Source: Streptomyces goshikiensis
GTDB lineage: Bacteria; Actinomycetota; Actinomycetes; Streptomycetales; Streptomycetaceae
Assembly (NCBI RefSeq): GCF_014650555.1
Contig: NZ_BMVE01000009.1
Coordinates: 235,010 to 299,009 of the forward strand
Direction of reading: 5' to 3'
DNA length: 64,000 nt
Shown: piece by piece, positions 26,071 to 38,000 of the stretch
Layout: each line of letters starts with the position of its first letter
How positions within the stretch are numbered: the stretch's first letter is position 1
Made by a program: the position numbers and the translations under genes
Notes under the pieces: model-generated
Databases searched by the model: none
What the model was told of the DNA's origin: nothing
The model's input: only the letters and a program-made list of their open reading frames with translations

Positions 26071-26532
26071 TCAGTGGTGCATGGCCACCCCACGCTCCAC
26101 CACCGCGCGGGGCCCCTCCACCTGTTCGTCGCGCAGCGCCTGGAGAGCCCGGAGGAGATCCGTCGGTGCGTCGGCGAGGACCCGGCCGACGAAGTCGCGA
26201 TGGTGCGGCCGCTCCCCGGCGCGGCAGCCGCCGAGGACGTGCGAGGCGCACTGCCTGATCGCCGTCAGGCAGGTGACACCGACCTTGTCCAGGGCGAAGG
26301 AGTCAGCGCAGGGCTCAGTGTCGTCGGAGAGCGCGGTCACGGGGAAGACGACCAGCTCCGCGATGGCCAGCAACAGATCAGGCAGTCGCTCTCCTACTAC
26401 ATGGCGTTCGACGTCCTGCAGGCCGACGGCATTGAGCTGATCACGCTGCCCTACAAAGAGCGCCGTCGGCGCCTTGAGGTGGCCGCAACACGGTGGTCTT
26501 CGTTGGGTCAAAGGAGTTTGCACTGCTCGCAA
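26071..26532 (-). CDS. Small accessory protein, paralogue of the gene at 52348
   Basis: The frame gives up to 153 residues. The convincing part starts around QDVERHVVGERLPDLLLAIA and continues ELVVFPVTALSDDTEPCADS, CLTAIRQCASHVLGG and DLLRALQALRDEQV. The segment DLLLAIAELVVFPVTAL matches ELLVDVVERIVVPVTAL of the gene at 52949. The start is unclear: TTG 26532 and GTG 26523 overlap the end of the next gene and add unlikely residues, so the 5' end may be rearranged. It is a helical cytoplasmic protein of unknown function. Confidence 0.5.
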   Translation of the reverse strand: MRAVQTPLTQRRPPCCGHLKAPTALFVGQRDQLNAVGLQDVERHVVGERLPDLLLAIAELVVFPVTALSDDTEPCADSFALDKVGVTCLTAIRQCASHVLGGCRAGERPHHRDFVGRVLADAPTDLLRALQALRDEQVEGPRAVVERGVAMHH

Positions 26533-26768
26533 ACCGTCTCGTAGTAGATCTGGCGGCCACAGTCCACAGAGTCGTTGATGTCGTCGTCCGACGGGGATTC
26601 AGGCCGTTCGTCCGGGCGTTCCTCTGTGGGCCGTTCCGAGGCACTGTCTGATGGGTTTCCTTGCGCTGCCCACGCGTGAAGCGGCGGATTGATGTCGCGG
26701 GAGCACACCTGGGTCATGTCGGGCTGCCACATCACCTTGCCGAAGAAGATTTCGCCTATCGCGGTCAT
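26508..26768 (-). CDS. Small hypothetical protein with Cys motif
   Basis: An 86-residue protein starts MTAIGEIFFGKVMWQPDMTQ and ends ETVCEQCKLL. An acidic, Pro/Glu/Asp-rich linker (ERPTEERPDERPESPSDDD) joins the halves. Three Cys residues, including a CEQC, could bind metal. It overlaps the start of the following gene. The ribosome-binding site is weak. The composition is less GC-driven than a shadow frame would be, which supports it being real. No family is recognised. Confidence 0.5.
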   Translation of the reverse strand: MTAIGEIFFGKVMWQPDMTQVCSRDINPPLHAWAAQGNPSDSASERPTEERPDERPESPSDDDINDSVDCGRQIYYETVCEQCKLL

Positions 26769-26893
26769 CGGCAGAGTCCATGGCCTGGCGAAAGCCTTGA
26801 CATCCCAGCCGTTCGCGCGGGCCCGGTCTGCAGCGGCGCTGATGCGGCCGATAGGGCGCCTCGCTGTCGGTGGCGGCTGGGACGCGGGGACGC

Positions 26894-27162
26894 ATGGACA
26901 GGAATGAGGAGTTGCTGCGCGGCCGGGTCTACGGCGCCGACCACGACCACCCGGGCCCGCTGCCGCACCGCGACTACGCCGAACTGGTCGGCGGCCCGCT
27001 CGATGGTCTGCTGCTCGACATCACTGGCTGGACAGTGGATGAGATCCAGACCGGCGTCGCGCTGATGACCGAGCTCGGGCAGTGCGGCCTGGCGGCCGCG
27101 CCCAGTACGACCCGCGCCCCGGCGAGCGGCGCCGCTGGGATTGGTCCGGAGACACGCCCTGA
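26894..27162 (+). pseudogene. Small hypothetical protein gene broken by a single-base insertion
   Basis: From ATG 26894 the frame reads MDRNEELLRGRVYGADHDHP, then YAELVGGPLDGLLLDITGW and VALMTELGQ. Removing one base at about 27085 restores a continuous ending QWPGGRAQYDPRPGERRRWD followed by a stop at 27160-27162, with strong third-position GC. As written the frame runs on into unlikely sequence to 27301. The intact protein would be about 89 residues and is Streptomyces-like. Either a natural frameshift or a base-call error explains it. Confidence 0.55.
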
Positions 27163-27313
27163 GGCTTCACCAGGAGTGCCTGTCGGGGGCTCTGTTGGAG
27201 GGCCTATTCGTCGGAGGCGTTGTTGGGTAGCGGTTCACAAAATCAGTGACGCGTTCCGTGCAGTCCGAGTATGTTTATCGGTAATCCATCGTGCGTGGTG
27301 AAGCGAGGCGAAC

Positions 27314-28522
27314 ATGCAGAATCCTGCGGCCGGTGATGTGAGTCGATCACGTATCGCTGAATTCCTTCGACACCTCGGCCCCGAGGTCCGCGCCAAGCTT
27401 CAGGTGGATGACGGATTGATCACCGGGGCGGACATGTTGGTTTCCCTCTGCTACACCTTGATGGACGCCGATAGCTCTCAGCCCTGGCAGGACCGCTGCG
27501 CCGCCGTCTTCGACGAGTTCACTAGTGGCGAGGCCGAAGCAGGGTTGAAGTACATCCTCACCAAACTTCAGGACACGGATGAGGCCATGTCCTGGATCAC
27601 CGCATTCAAAGGGCTGAACTACCAGGCTTTTGCGGTTCGCCTGCTGGGAGCAGCTGGCACAAGGCGTTTTCGTAACGCGTGGAAAGAGGATGCCGCGGTC
27701 GCAGGGCTGGCGATCCGGCGCGGACTTCGCGGTCTGATGCCCTTCGCCGTGGCCTGGGGTGACGCCATCGGCAACATGACCGAGAACCAACGGAAAGCCG
27801 TCACGAAGTCCGACATCATCGGCCTGGAGATCATGAAGGGACTCGTCCAGCTGGACAAGGCGTTAGGGAAGAAGTTCCTCTCCACACTGCCCATGCAGCT
27901 CACGATCGCGACCGCCGACGACCTCACCGCTTGGCGGCCCGACGACATGCCGGAGATCACCGCCAGCATCAGGCAACGAGTCGTCGAGTCCTCAGTCAAG
28001 AGACTGGAGAGGGAGAACTCGAGGCTCGTCCGGAAGCTCAGGGGCGCCAAGGACGCGCTTAAACACTCGGAGGACGGCATCTCTCAGGCCGCCAACTCGC
28101 TGGTCGAGGTCATCGACCGGATCTTGCGCGAAGCGTTCTCCAAGGACGAGGCCCTGGCCTGGGTGGAGGCCAACCTGCCGAACGAGCCGGACTTGACCCA
28201 TACGAACAAGGACGGCAAGACGCTGCCGACCAAGCGGGCCGAGGCTCTCTGCTTCTTCTACCGCGGGCGCCCCACGGCTCGTGGAGCCACCGAGTACGAC
28301 GACGGCCAAGGGCCGGCCCTCCTCGAAGACGTCTTCGCCCGCGTGTTCGTGGCGACACGTGACCGTCTTGAGAAGATCAAGCACGCCGATCGCGGAACCC
28401 CAGAGGAGAGGGACCAGCTGGTCTCCCTCATGACCGGCCTTGAAGGGGCACTGATGCTGGGCCTCTTCGTCAGTCAGATCGGTCACCTGCCGGACTCGCA
28501 GCTTGAGGGAGCCAGAGCGTAG
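27314..28522 (+). CDS. Hypothetical protein with a rare TTA codon
   Basis: A 402-residue soluble, mostly helical protein that I cannot assign. Residues 1-200 are one helical domain. Residues 220-260 form a coiled-coil-like stretch (RLERENSRLVRKLRGAKDAL). The C-terminal 150 residues contain SLVEVIDRILREAF, LCFFYRGRPTARGATEYDDG and EKIKHADRGTPEERDQL, a pattern that loosely resembles HEPN-type domains. Lower GC than its neighbours. The ATG 27314 follows GAGGCGA. Codon 184 is TTA (27863-27865), so translation may depend on bldA tRNA-Leu(UUA). The terminator at 28555 follows. Confidence 0.7.
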   Translation: MQNPAAGDVSRSRIAEFLRHLGPEVRAKLQVDDGLITGADMLVSLCYTLMDADSSQPWQDRCAAVFDEFTSGEAEAGLKYILTKLQDTDEAMSWITAFKGLNYQAFAVRLLGAAGTRRFRNAWKEDAAVAGLAIRRGLRGLMPFAVAWGDAIGNMTENQRKAVTKSDIIGLEIMKGLVQLDKALGKKFLSTLPMQLTIATADDLTAWRPDDMPEITASIRQRVVESSVKRLERENSRLVRKLRGAKDALKHSEDGISQAANSLVEVIDRILREAFSKDEALAWVEANLPNEPDLTHTNKDGKTLPTKRAEALCFFYRGRPTARGATEYDDGQGPALLEDVFARVFVATRDRLEKIKHADRGTPEERDQLVSLMTGLEGALMLGLFVSQIGHLPDSQLEGARA

Positions 28523-28554
28523 GAGTACCCGCTAGTTCCGATGGCAACGTACGA

Positions 28555-28588
28555 GTGGGGCCGGACAGCGCCTGCTGTCCGGCCCCAC
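28555..28588 (+). terminator. Strong hairpin terminator
   Basis: Perfect 15-bp arms, GTGGGGCCGGACAGC at 28555-28569 and its complement at 28574-28588, with a 4-nt loop. It lies 33 bp after the stop of the TTA-containing gene and ends that transcript. Confidence 0.75.
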
Positions 28589-29002
28589 CTGCCTGAACTG
28601 CGACCTACGGCCTCGCAGCGCAGCCGCTCTGCCGCCCGGTGGCGGCTGCGCCCACCTCATCCCGATCTTGGACAACTACTCCATCCGCTCCGGTGTCAGG
28701 GTGGCGGTGTCGTTCTGGAGCTTGTGGAGTGGACGAGTGCGGGGTGACGTGAGCTGGCTGCTGACGGATGGACATACCGTCAGTTCTCGCACCCTGCTTG
28801 TTGGTTCGGAACATATGAGGTCTGTCACACCTGTTTCAGGATTCCTGGTTGATCAATCGATTTTCAGCGGCATTTATGTGGATAGTTTTTTGAATGCGGC
28901 TGGCGTGTGCGATGCCCGATCGCCCGCGGCTGGGTTGCCAGGTGATCGTCTCGGTAGCTAGGAATGGGCCCCTCTTCGTGTTCTTTCTTGTGGGGGCTTG
29001 TC
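28589..29002 (+). promoter_or_regulatory. Upstream region of the RHS toxin gene
   Basis: A 414-bp gap without a gene. The part at 28800-28900 is distinctly AT-richer than the surroundings (TTTCAGCGGCATTTATGTGG and TAGTTTTTTG). A TTGATC (28850) followed 18 bp later by TTATGT is a plausible promoter pair for the giant secreted protein gene, but this is only a visual match. Confidence 0.3.
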
Positions 29003-32000
29003 GTGCGTATCGCGCGTCCGCTGGTTTTCTTTGTGGCGTTTGTGCTGGCTGTCCTCGCGGGCACAGAGCAGGCTGCCCTCGCGGCGACTCGTTGGGCCAT
29101 GGCCAAGGTCGGGCAGGGCGCTGGGCAGCGCCCGGGTCAGGGCTGGGGCACGGCGGATGACCGCGCCCATGCGGTGTCCTCACGGGAGACTGGGGCGTCG
29201 GCCGCCGGCGGGCGGGCGGGGGCTGTGCCTTCAGCGGAGGAGCTGCCGCTTGCCGCAGGGAGTGCTCGCGTCGACCTGGGCCAGGAATCTGACGCCCCGA
29301 AGCCGGTGACTCGGGAGGTCAGCCCGCCCGGCACGCCTCCCGCGCAGGGATTCGCCCCGGGGGCGAGCGTGGAACTTACGCAGGAGCGTGCGCGGCAGGC
29401 TCGCACGTACGCCAACCCGGACGGGACGTTCACCACACGGTTCTACGATCAGCCCGTCAACTTCCTTTCCCGAGACGGGAAATGGAAGGAGATTGATACC
29501 AGCCTGGCGAAGGCTGCGCCGGGTATGCGGGTCATGAGCGGAACAGAGGCCGGGTGGGAGACCCGCTCAACCGAGGAGCAGGTCCGCTTCGGTGAATTCG
29601 CGGACGAGGAAACGCTGGTCCGCCTCGGCGTGAACGACTCGGGTTCTATTGGCTATGGCATCGAAGGTGCCGCCCATTCCAGGGGCGCGGTCGACGGCAG
29701 CGTGATCACCTACCCCGAGGTGCGCCCCGCCGCCGACCTGGAGCTGATAGCGGGCGGCCAGTCCGTCAAGGAAACCCTGCTCCTGAAAGACGCGTCCGCT
29801 CCGACTCAGTGGCGCTTCCCCCTCGCCGTCAACGGTCTCACCGCCAAGGTGGACGAACACGGCGGCATCGCGTTCACCGATGCAGCCGGGCAGCAGAAGG
29901 CGTGGATGCCCGCCGGCTGGATGGAGGACTCCAACCTCGCGGAAAACGCCAACGAGGGCGCGATATCCTCCGGCGTTGCCTACAGCCTTGAGGGCGCGCC
30001 GGGCCGCCAGACGCTGGTCGTGACCCTGGACAAGGCCTGGCTGACGGCTTCCGAACGTGTCTTCCCAGTCAAGGTCGACCCTTCCGTCACCGGTGTGAGC
30101 GCGACGTCCGGGACGTATGTCGAGGCCCCCTACAATCAGAACTTCGCCAGCGACACCGTCCTGAAGGCCGGCACCTACGACGGCGGCGGCCACAAGGCGG
30201 CCTCCTTCCTGCGCTTCGACGGGCTCAGCAGCGGTGCTCTGAAGAACGCCTGGGTGGTCGACGCCAGACTGGCGCTCTACAACAGCTGGTCCAATTCCTG
30301 TACCGCGCGTCCCGTCACCGTCCACGAGATCACCTCGAACTGGTCCGAGACCAGCACCTCCGCGTACCCCGGGCCGGCGACCGGCTCGCCGCTGGGATCG
30401 AAGTCCTTCGCCCACGGCTGGCGACCTTCAGGCACCACATCCTGGTCCTGCGGTCCGGCGTGGGAGTCCATCCCGCTCGGCTCCTCCGGCCGCACGTTGG
30501 TCGACGACTGGACGCATGGCCGCAAGCCGAACTACGGCCTGGCGGTCAAGGCGTCGGCGAGCGACTCCAATAGCTGGAAGCAGTTCGGCTCGGACGACTA
30601 CCCCAATGGCAAGCCCAGCCTTGATGTGACGTGGACGAAGTACGGGGCCACCTACAAGCTGGGCCAGTTCGTTACCCCGATGACCGCGACGACCGAGGGC
30701 ACGTTCAAGGTCACCGTCATCAACCAGGGCCAGGAGACCTGGCCCAAGAACGGCAACATCAAGCTCAAGTACGAGCTGTACGACGCGGCCAACAAGCTCA
30801 TCAGCGACGCTGACAAGATCCGCTGGACCCTGATGCCCAGTGACATCGCCCCAGGCTCCTCAGTAACGCTCGACGCGAAGATCGCCCCGCTCGCCCCAGG
30901 CACCTACACTCTGGTGTGGACGATGGACGACCTGGGCGTCTCCGCTTTCACCACCGCCGGTGTCCCCGGTGCGGCCGTCCGCGTCGAAGCGGTCAATACG
31001 CCTCCCCAGTTGACGGGTGAAGCACCGCCCAGCGGCACTGTCGTGGACACCCTGACCCCCGCCCTGTGGGCGTCCGCCACTGACCTCGATCGCTCTCCCA
31101 ACACCCTCACCTACCAGTTCGAGGTCTGCGAAGTCGTCGGCAAGGACACCCGGAGCAACTGCCGGACGGGACCCTCCGCCTCCTCCCAGAGCTGGAACGT
31201 GCCCACCGACTGGCTGAAATGGTCCACCACCTACGCGTGGTACGCCTACGCCAGCGACAGCAAGGACCAGTCGAAACGCCCCGGGCCCTCGCTGCTGACC
31301 ACTCAGGTCCCGCAGCCCGCGATCACCTCGCACCTCGGCGGCGCCGACACCGACAGCGCTCGCGCGTTCGGCGCCCGCAGCGGAAACTACGCCACCGCCG
31401 CTACCGACGCCGCCGTTTCCACGATCGGCCCCGAACTGGCGGTCACCCGCACCTACAACTCGCAGGACCCGCGCAGTACGAACGCCTTCGGTGCCGGATG
31501 GGCAACCCGCTGGGACATGCGGGCGGCGGCCGAAGGCGACGGAAACGTTGTTGTCACCCGGGCCAACGGCAGCCAGGCCCGCTTCGGGCGCAACTCCGAC
31601 GGCACTTACAGCTCTGCTTCCGGCGCCACCACCACTCTGACCGCTGTCGAAGGCGGCGGCTGGATGCTCCGCGATGCCAGCGGAACCGTCTACGCTTTCG
31701 ACTCGGCCGGTCTGCTCACCAAGGTCACCGACGGCTTCGGCCGTGAACAGGCCCTCACGTACAGCAGTGGTGGCCGCCTCGCCACGGCCACCGATGCAAC
31801 CTCGCAGAGGTCGCTCAGCTTCACCTGGAGCGGTAACCAGGTCAAGACGGTCTCCACAGCAGCCGTCGGCCCTGCCTCAGCACCTCTGACCTGGACTTAT
31901 ACCTACAGCGGCGACCGCCTCATCAAAGTCTGCCCGCCGGATTCGGCCACTGCGTGCACCGTCTACGAGTACGCCGACGGCTCCCACTACCGGGGCCTGG

Positions 32001-35000
32001 TGCAGGATGCCAACCCGGTCGGCTACTGGCGGCTGAACGAGACGGAGGGGGAGTCCGCGGCAAGTGAGGCCGTCTCCCGCACCGGCCTGAACGCCGGCCA
32101 CTACCGTGATGTCACCTTCGGCGTTGCTGGTGCCCTGACCGGAACTGGCAACAAGGCGACGTCGTTCAATGGCACCAACTCCTACGTCGAGTTGCCAGAG
32201 TCCACGCTCTCCTCGTCGACCGTGCTTTCGGTGGAGCTGTGGTTCAAGACAGACAAGCCGGGCACACTGGTCGGCTTCCAGGACAAGCGGCTGACGGAAG
32301 GCCAGCCGGACTGGTGGAACCCGGTCCTGGGCATCAACCAGAGCGGCAAGCTGCACGGTGGCTTCGAGCTCAGCACCATGGGAACCAGCCCCATCACCTC
32401 CCCGGCCACCGTCACCGATAACGCCTGGCACCACGCGGTCCTCACCAGCATTGGCACCAGCCAGACCCTGTACCTCGACGGTCAGGCCGTCGGCACCCGT
32501 GCCGGTACGGTCGACCACTACGGCAAAACGTTCACCTATCTGGGGGCCGGATACTCCAGCGCCGCCTGGGACGGAGCCGCTGCGGGCGTGCGCCGCTTCA
32601 CCGGGGCCATGGACGAGGTCGCGGTCTACCACCGCGCCCTCGGTGCCGGCGCTGTGGCAGCCCACTACGCTGCCCGCACCGGATCCTCCAAGCTCACCAG
32701 AGCCACCCTGCCGTCGGGCCGGGTCAGCGCCAACGTCGTTTACAACGGCGACACAGAGCGGGCCACCGAGGTCACCGACGACAACGGCGGTACCTGGAAG
32801 ATCTCCGCACCCAGCTACTCCGCGGGCTCGGCGGCCTACGCGAACGCCGTCCGCTCCAGCACCCCGGCCAACTATTGGCGCCTGGGCGACAGCAGCGGCG
32901 CCGCCGCGGCAGATGAGATACCCAGCGGAGGCGACGGCTCCTACCGCGACGGTGTAACCCTCGGTGCCGTCGGCGCGTTCCTGGACGGCGAAGACGGAGC
33001 GATCACGCTGGACGGAGCCGAGGGCGCCGTCCAGGTTCCCGCAGAACCCCTGAGCGGGCAGAGCGCGCTGTCGGCCGAACTCTGGTTCCGGACCGACAAG
33101 CCCAGCGGCGTCCTGCTGTCCCTGCAGAACACGGCGCTCGACACCACCCCACAGGACTGGAACCCGAGCCTGCTCATCGATGGGGACGGCAAGCTCCGCG
33201 GCCATCTGTGGAACGGGCAGGCCATCTCCGCGCTCACCAGCAGCAAGCCGGTCACAGACAATGTCTGGCACCACGCAGTCATCGCCGGCAGCGCCACCGG
33301 GCAGGCCCTCTACCTCGACGGTGTGAAGATCGCATCCAAGACAGGAGCCGTCGCCCCCGAGTCCCTGGCCTACGCCTACCTGGGCGCCGGATACTCCAGC
33401 AGCAACTGGGACGGCCAGGCACCGGGAGTCCGCTATTTCTCAGGCCAGCTCGACGAGGCTGCCCTGTACGGCAAGGAACTGGACGCGAAAACCGTCGCGG
33501 ACCACTTCAAGGCCCGCAACCACCTCGTCACCGGCAGCGGCGCCCAGTACCGCGGCTCGGTCATGGCCGATGCTCCGACGGGCTACTGGCCGCTGGATGA
33601 GACCAGCGGCACGAGCGTGATCAACAAGGTCGCCGTCACCGGCGGCAACGGTGCCTACACCAAGGCAAAACCGGACACGGCCGGCGCTTTCGGAATCGGT
33701 GACGGGTCCGCGGTCGAGTTCACCGGCGACGGCTACGCGGAGCTCCCCCCGATCGGCATGGCCACCACGGACGTCGCGGTCGAGCTGTGGTTCAAGACAT
33801 CCAAGCCGGGTGTGCTCCTGAGCAACCAGGAACTTCCCCTGGCAGGTGCCTCCGAGGTCGCCGGCGACTGGGCACCCGTGCTCTACGTCGGCGCCGATGG
33901 AAAGCTCCACGGGGAATACTTCTCGGGCGTCAGCGCAGGCTCCAATGCCTCATCGATCACCGTGACCGACAACGCCTGGCACCACGCCGTGGTCTCGGCA
34001 CGCGCCGCCACCCAGACGCTCTACCTGGACGGAACGCAGGTCGCGCAGAAGTCCAACGCGCCGGTCAACCACGAGGACAGCAAGCACACCTACATCGGTG
34101 CCGGCTTTGCGAAGAACTGGGTCTCTGCTCCCGCGGAGATCAGCTTCTTCACCGGGCAGATCGACGAGGTTTCCGTCTACCAGCACGCCCTGACCGGCTC
34201 CCAGGTATCCGAGCACTACCGTGCTCGCTCACAAGCTGGAGCCTCCTCTCTCGCCTCCACCGTTACCGTGACCGACCCCGCCGGGGCCGTCACCAGCACC
34301 ACCTACGACGCGATCCGCGGACAGCGCCCGGTGGCATCGGCTGACGCGGACGGCGGTGTCACCACTTACGCCTATGACACCGGCGGCTTCCCGCACACTG
34401 TGACGGACCCCAACGGCCACTCGACCATCACCGGCCACGACAGCCGCGGCAACACCGTCTCCACCACGACCTGCCGCGACAGCAACTCGTGCTGGACCTC
34501 GTACGCCACCTACTTCTTCAACGCTGCAGACCCCCTGGACCTGCGTAACGACAAGCCCACCAGCGTCCGTGACGCCCGATCGGCCGACCCGGACGACACC
34601 CGCTACAAGACCACCACCAGCTACACCACCCGAGGCCTGCCCTTCTCCGTCACCCTCGCTGACGGCCGACAGTCCATCACCTCCTACACGGCCGGCACCG
34701 AAGCCGCGGTCGGCGGCGGCACTGTCCCGCCCCGCCTGGTCTCCCAGCGCAAAACACCCGGCGGCGCCACAACCAAGTACACCTACTACGCCAACGGCGA
34801 CATCGCACAGGTGACTGCGCCCTCCGGGCTCGCGACCACGTACACCTACGACGCCATCGGCCGGAAGCTGACTGAGACCCAGGCCTCCGACGCCACTCCC
34901 GACGGCGTGACGACGTCGTACACGTACAACGCGATGTCGCGGATCTCCTCAGAGTCCGCCCCGGGGGCCAAGAACGAGGTCACCGGTGTTACCCACACCG

Positions 35001-38000
35001 CAAACGTCAGCCGCACCTACGACGCGGACGGCCAACTGCTGACCGAATCCACGCAGGACACCACCGGCGGCGACGCCACCCGCACCACGACGTACCACTA
35101 CAACGCCTTCGGTCTGAACGACAGTGCGAAGGACGCGGCCGGCAACGAGTCGACGTTCACCCACGACCTCTTGGGCCGGATGATCCGCGAGACGGACCCC
35201 GCGGGTAACGTGGTGACGCACGCCTACACCAAGCGCGGCCAGCTCGCCGAGTCGGTACTGAAAGACTGGACCGGCCACCCCTCCGGCCAGACGCGTGATC
35301 TGGTCCTGGTCTCGAACGCGTACGACCCGGCGGGCCGCCTGGCCTCGACGACCGACGCGATGGGCGCCACGACCGCCTTCACCTACTACGACGACGGCCT
35401 CAAGGCCACAGCGACGGCGAAGCAGGTCACCCAGTCCGACGGCTCCAAGCACGACATCGTCCTGGAGTCCAACTCCTACGACGGCGCGGGCAACCCGGTC
35501 TCGCAGACGTCGAGCGGCGGCCGCACCACGGTCAACACGGTCGATGCCACCGGCCGTACCACGCGTGCGGTGTTCGACCCCAACGGGCTGAACCGGGTCT
35601 CCACCTTCGCCTACGACAACGACGACCGGATCACCGAGCAGACCCAGTCCATCGACGACGCCGGCAAGAAGCTGACCTCGACCACCGAATACGACGCGGC
35701 GGGCAACCCGAAGAAGGCGACCGTCACCGACGGCACCGGTACCCGGACATCCTCGGCCACCTACGACCAGCGGGGCATGGCCCTCACCCAGGTCACCCCA
35801 CGCGGCAACACCACGACCAGCCGCTACGACGCGCTCGGCCGCCTGATCGAGCAGACCATGCCGCAGATCCAGGCCGAGGAGAACGGCAATACGGCCGCAG
35901 CCGTCACACCGAAGACCCTCACCGGCTACAACACCTTCGGCGAGACCACCGAGTCACGTGACGCACGCGGCCAGGTGACCCGAACGGAGACCGACAAGCT
36001 CGGCCGCCCCGTCGCAGTCACACTGCCCGCCTACACCCCGCCCGGCGGCACCGCCATCACCGCAGTCTCCCGCACCACATACGACAAGCTCGGCAACCCA
36101 GCCTCCACGACCGACCCACTGGGCCGTGCCACCTACTACGTGTACGACCAACTGGGCAACCAGATCCGAAAGACAGACCCGGCCGTGGCCGGCGCCCAGG
36201 GACTCACAGCCCCAGGCGCCACCACCTTCAACGGCACCACCACCGACCTGTCCGGCGGCGGCGTCAGTACCTACACCTGGACCCCCACCGGTCTGCCGCT
36301 CTCCGCGACCGACCCCACGGGGGCACGCACCGAGTCCACCTACGACGAACTGGGCCGCAAACTCACCGCCACCACCATCGAGCGCAAGCCCACCCTGCAG
36401 AACCTCGTCTCCCGTTACACCTGGGACGACGCGGGCAACCAGATCGGATCCACCACACCCGGCGGGCGCCGCACCACCACCGCATATGACACGGCCGGCC
36501 AGGCCCTGGCGGTCACCGATCCGCTCGGCGGAATCACCCGTGCGGTCTACGACGGCCTCGGCCGTGCGACGGAGGGGAAGGACGCGACCGGCCGTAAGAC
36601 GGTCACGGCGTACGACGTCATGGGCAAGCCGACATCCGTCACGGATTACGGCACGGGCGCCTCGCCCTTGCGCTCGGTCGCCACCGAGTACGACGCCGAC
36701 GGAAACGTCACGGCATCCGTCTCGGCCAGCGGCGCACGCCGCACATACACCTACGACGCCCTCGGCCAGAAGACCAAGCAAGTCGAACCCGTCACCGCGA
36801 CCGACTCGATCACCACAACCTTCGGCTACGACGCGGCGGGCCACCGCACGCGCCTGACCGACGGCCGCGGCAAGGCCACGTACTACACGTTCAACACGTG
36901 GGGCCTGCCCGAATCGACGATCGAACCTGCCACCACCCAGCACTGGGCCGCCGACGTCCGCACCTGGACGAACGTCTACGACGCGGCGGGCCAGCTCACC
37001 ACCGAGCAGTTGCCCGGCAACGTCAAGCGCCAGAAGACATACGACGCCCTCGGCCGCCTCACCGTCGAGACCGGCTCCGGCACCAGCGTGGCCACCCGTC
37101 CACGCACACTGTCCTACGACCTCGCAGGCCGCATGACCGGCGCGGGCGGCGACGGAATCCTCACGAACAACACCTACACCTACAACGACCGCGGCCAGTT
37201 GCTCTCGACCGACGGCCCGGGCGGCACCTCGACATACACCTACGACGCGGACGGTCAGATGACCTCCCGCACCGACGCCGCAGGGGCGACAGCCTTCACC
37301 TACGACCCGGCGGGCCGCCTCGGCACCACGACCGACCCGCTGACTGGGACCCAGGTGCGCAGCGGCTACGACGCTGCAGGACGCCCGACCGTGAATGAGT
37401 ACGCTCGCCCGGCCGCCGGAGGCACCTACACCATCGCCGCGAAGCGCTCGTACACCTACGATGCTCTGGGCCGGCTCGCGAACGACAGCGTCACCCGCAC
37501 AGGGACCGGTACATCAATCCAGGGCACGGCCTACGAATACGACCTCGATGACAGGCTCGTGAAGAAGACCGCAGTGGGCACCGCCGGGGCGGGCGCTGAG
37601 ACGTACGCCTACGACCTCGCCGGCCGCATGACCTCCGAGACCAGCGAGGCCACCACGACCCCCTACGAGTGGGACAAGTCCGGCAACCTGACCAAGAGGG
37701 GTGACGCCACCGCCACCTACGACTCCCGCAACCGGGTGGAGACCTGGGGCACGCAGACCTTCGCCTACAGCGCCCGCGGCACCGAGAAAACGGTGACGGA
37801 AAGCGGCACCAGCCGCCAGATCAACTCAGATGCCTTCGAGCGCACGATCACCAACGGCACCAGCACCTTCACCTACGACTCCCTCGACCGCGTCATGACC
37901 CACAACGGATCCGCCTTCATCTACGACGGGGGCTCCAACAACCTGGCCAAGGACGGCACGTCCACCTACAGTCGCACCCCCGGCGGAACGCTGCTTTCCA

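Noticed and set aside
25718..26440. Open + strand frames across word-repeat island 1
   Set aside because: Translations are His/Arg/Thr-rich and follow the repeated words in all frames; no ribosome-binding site and no codon bias.
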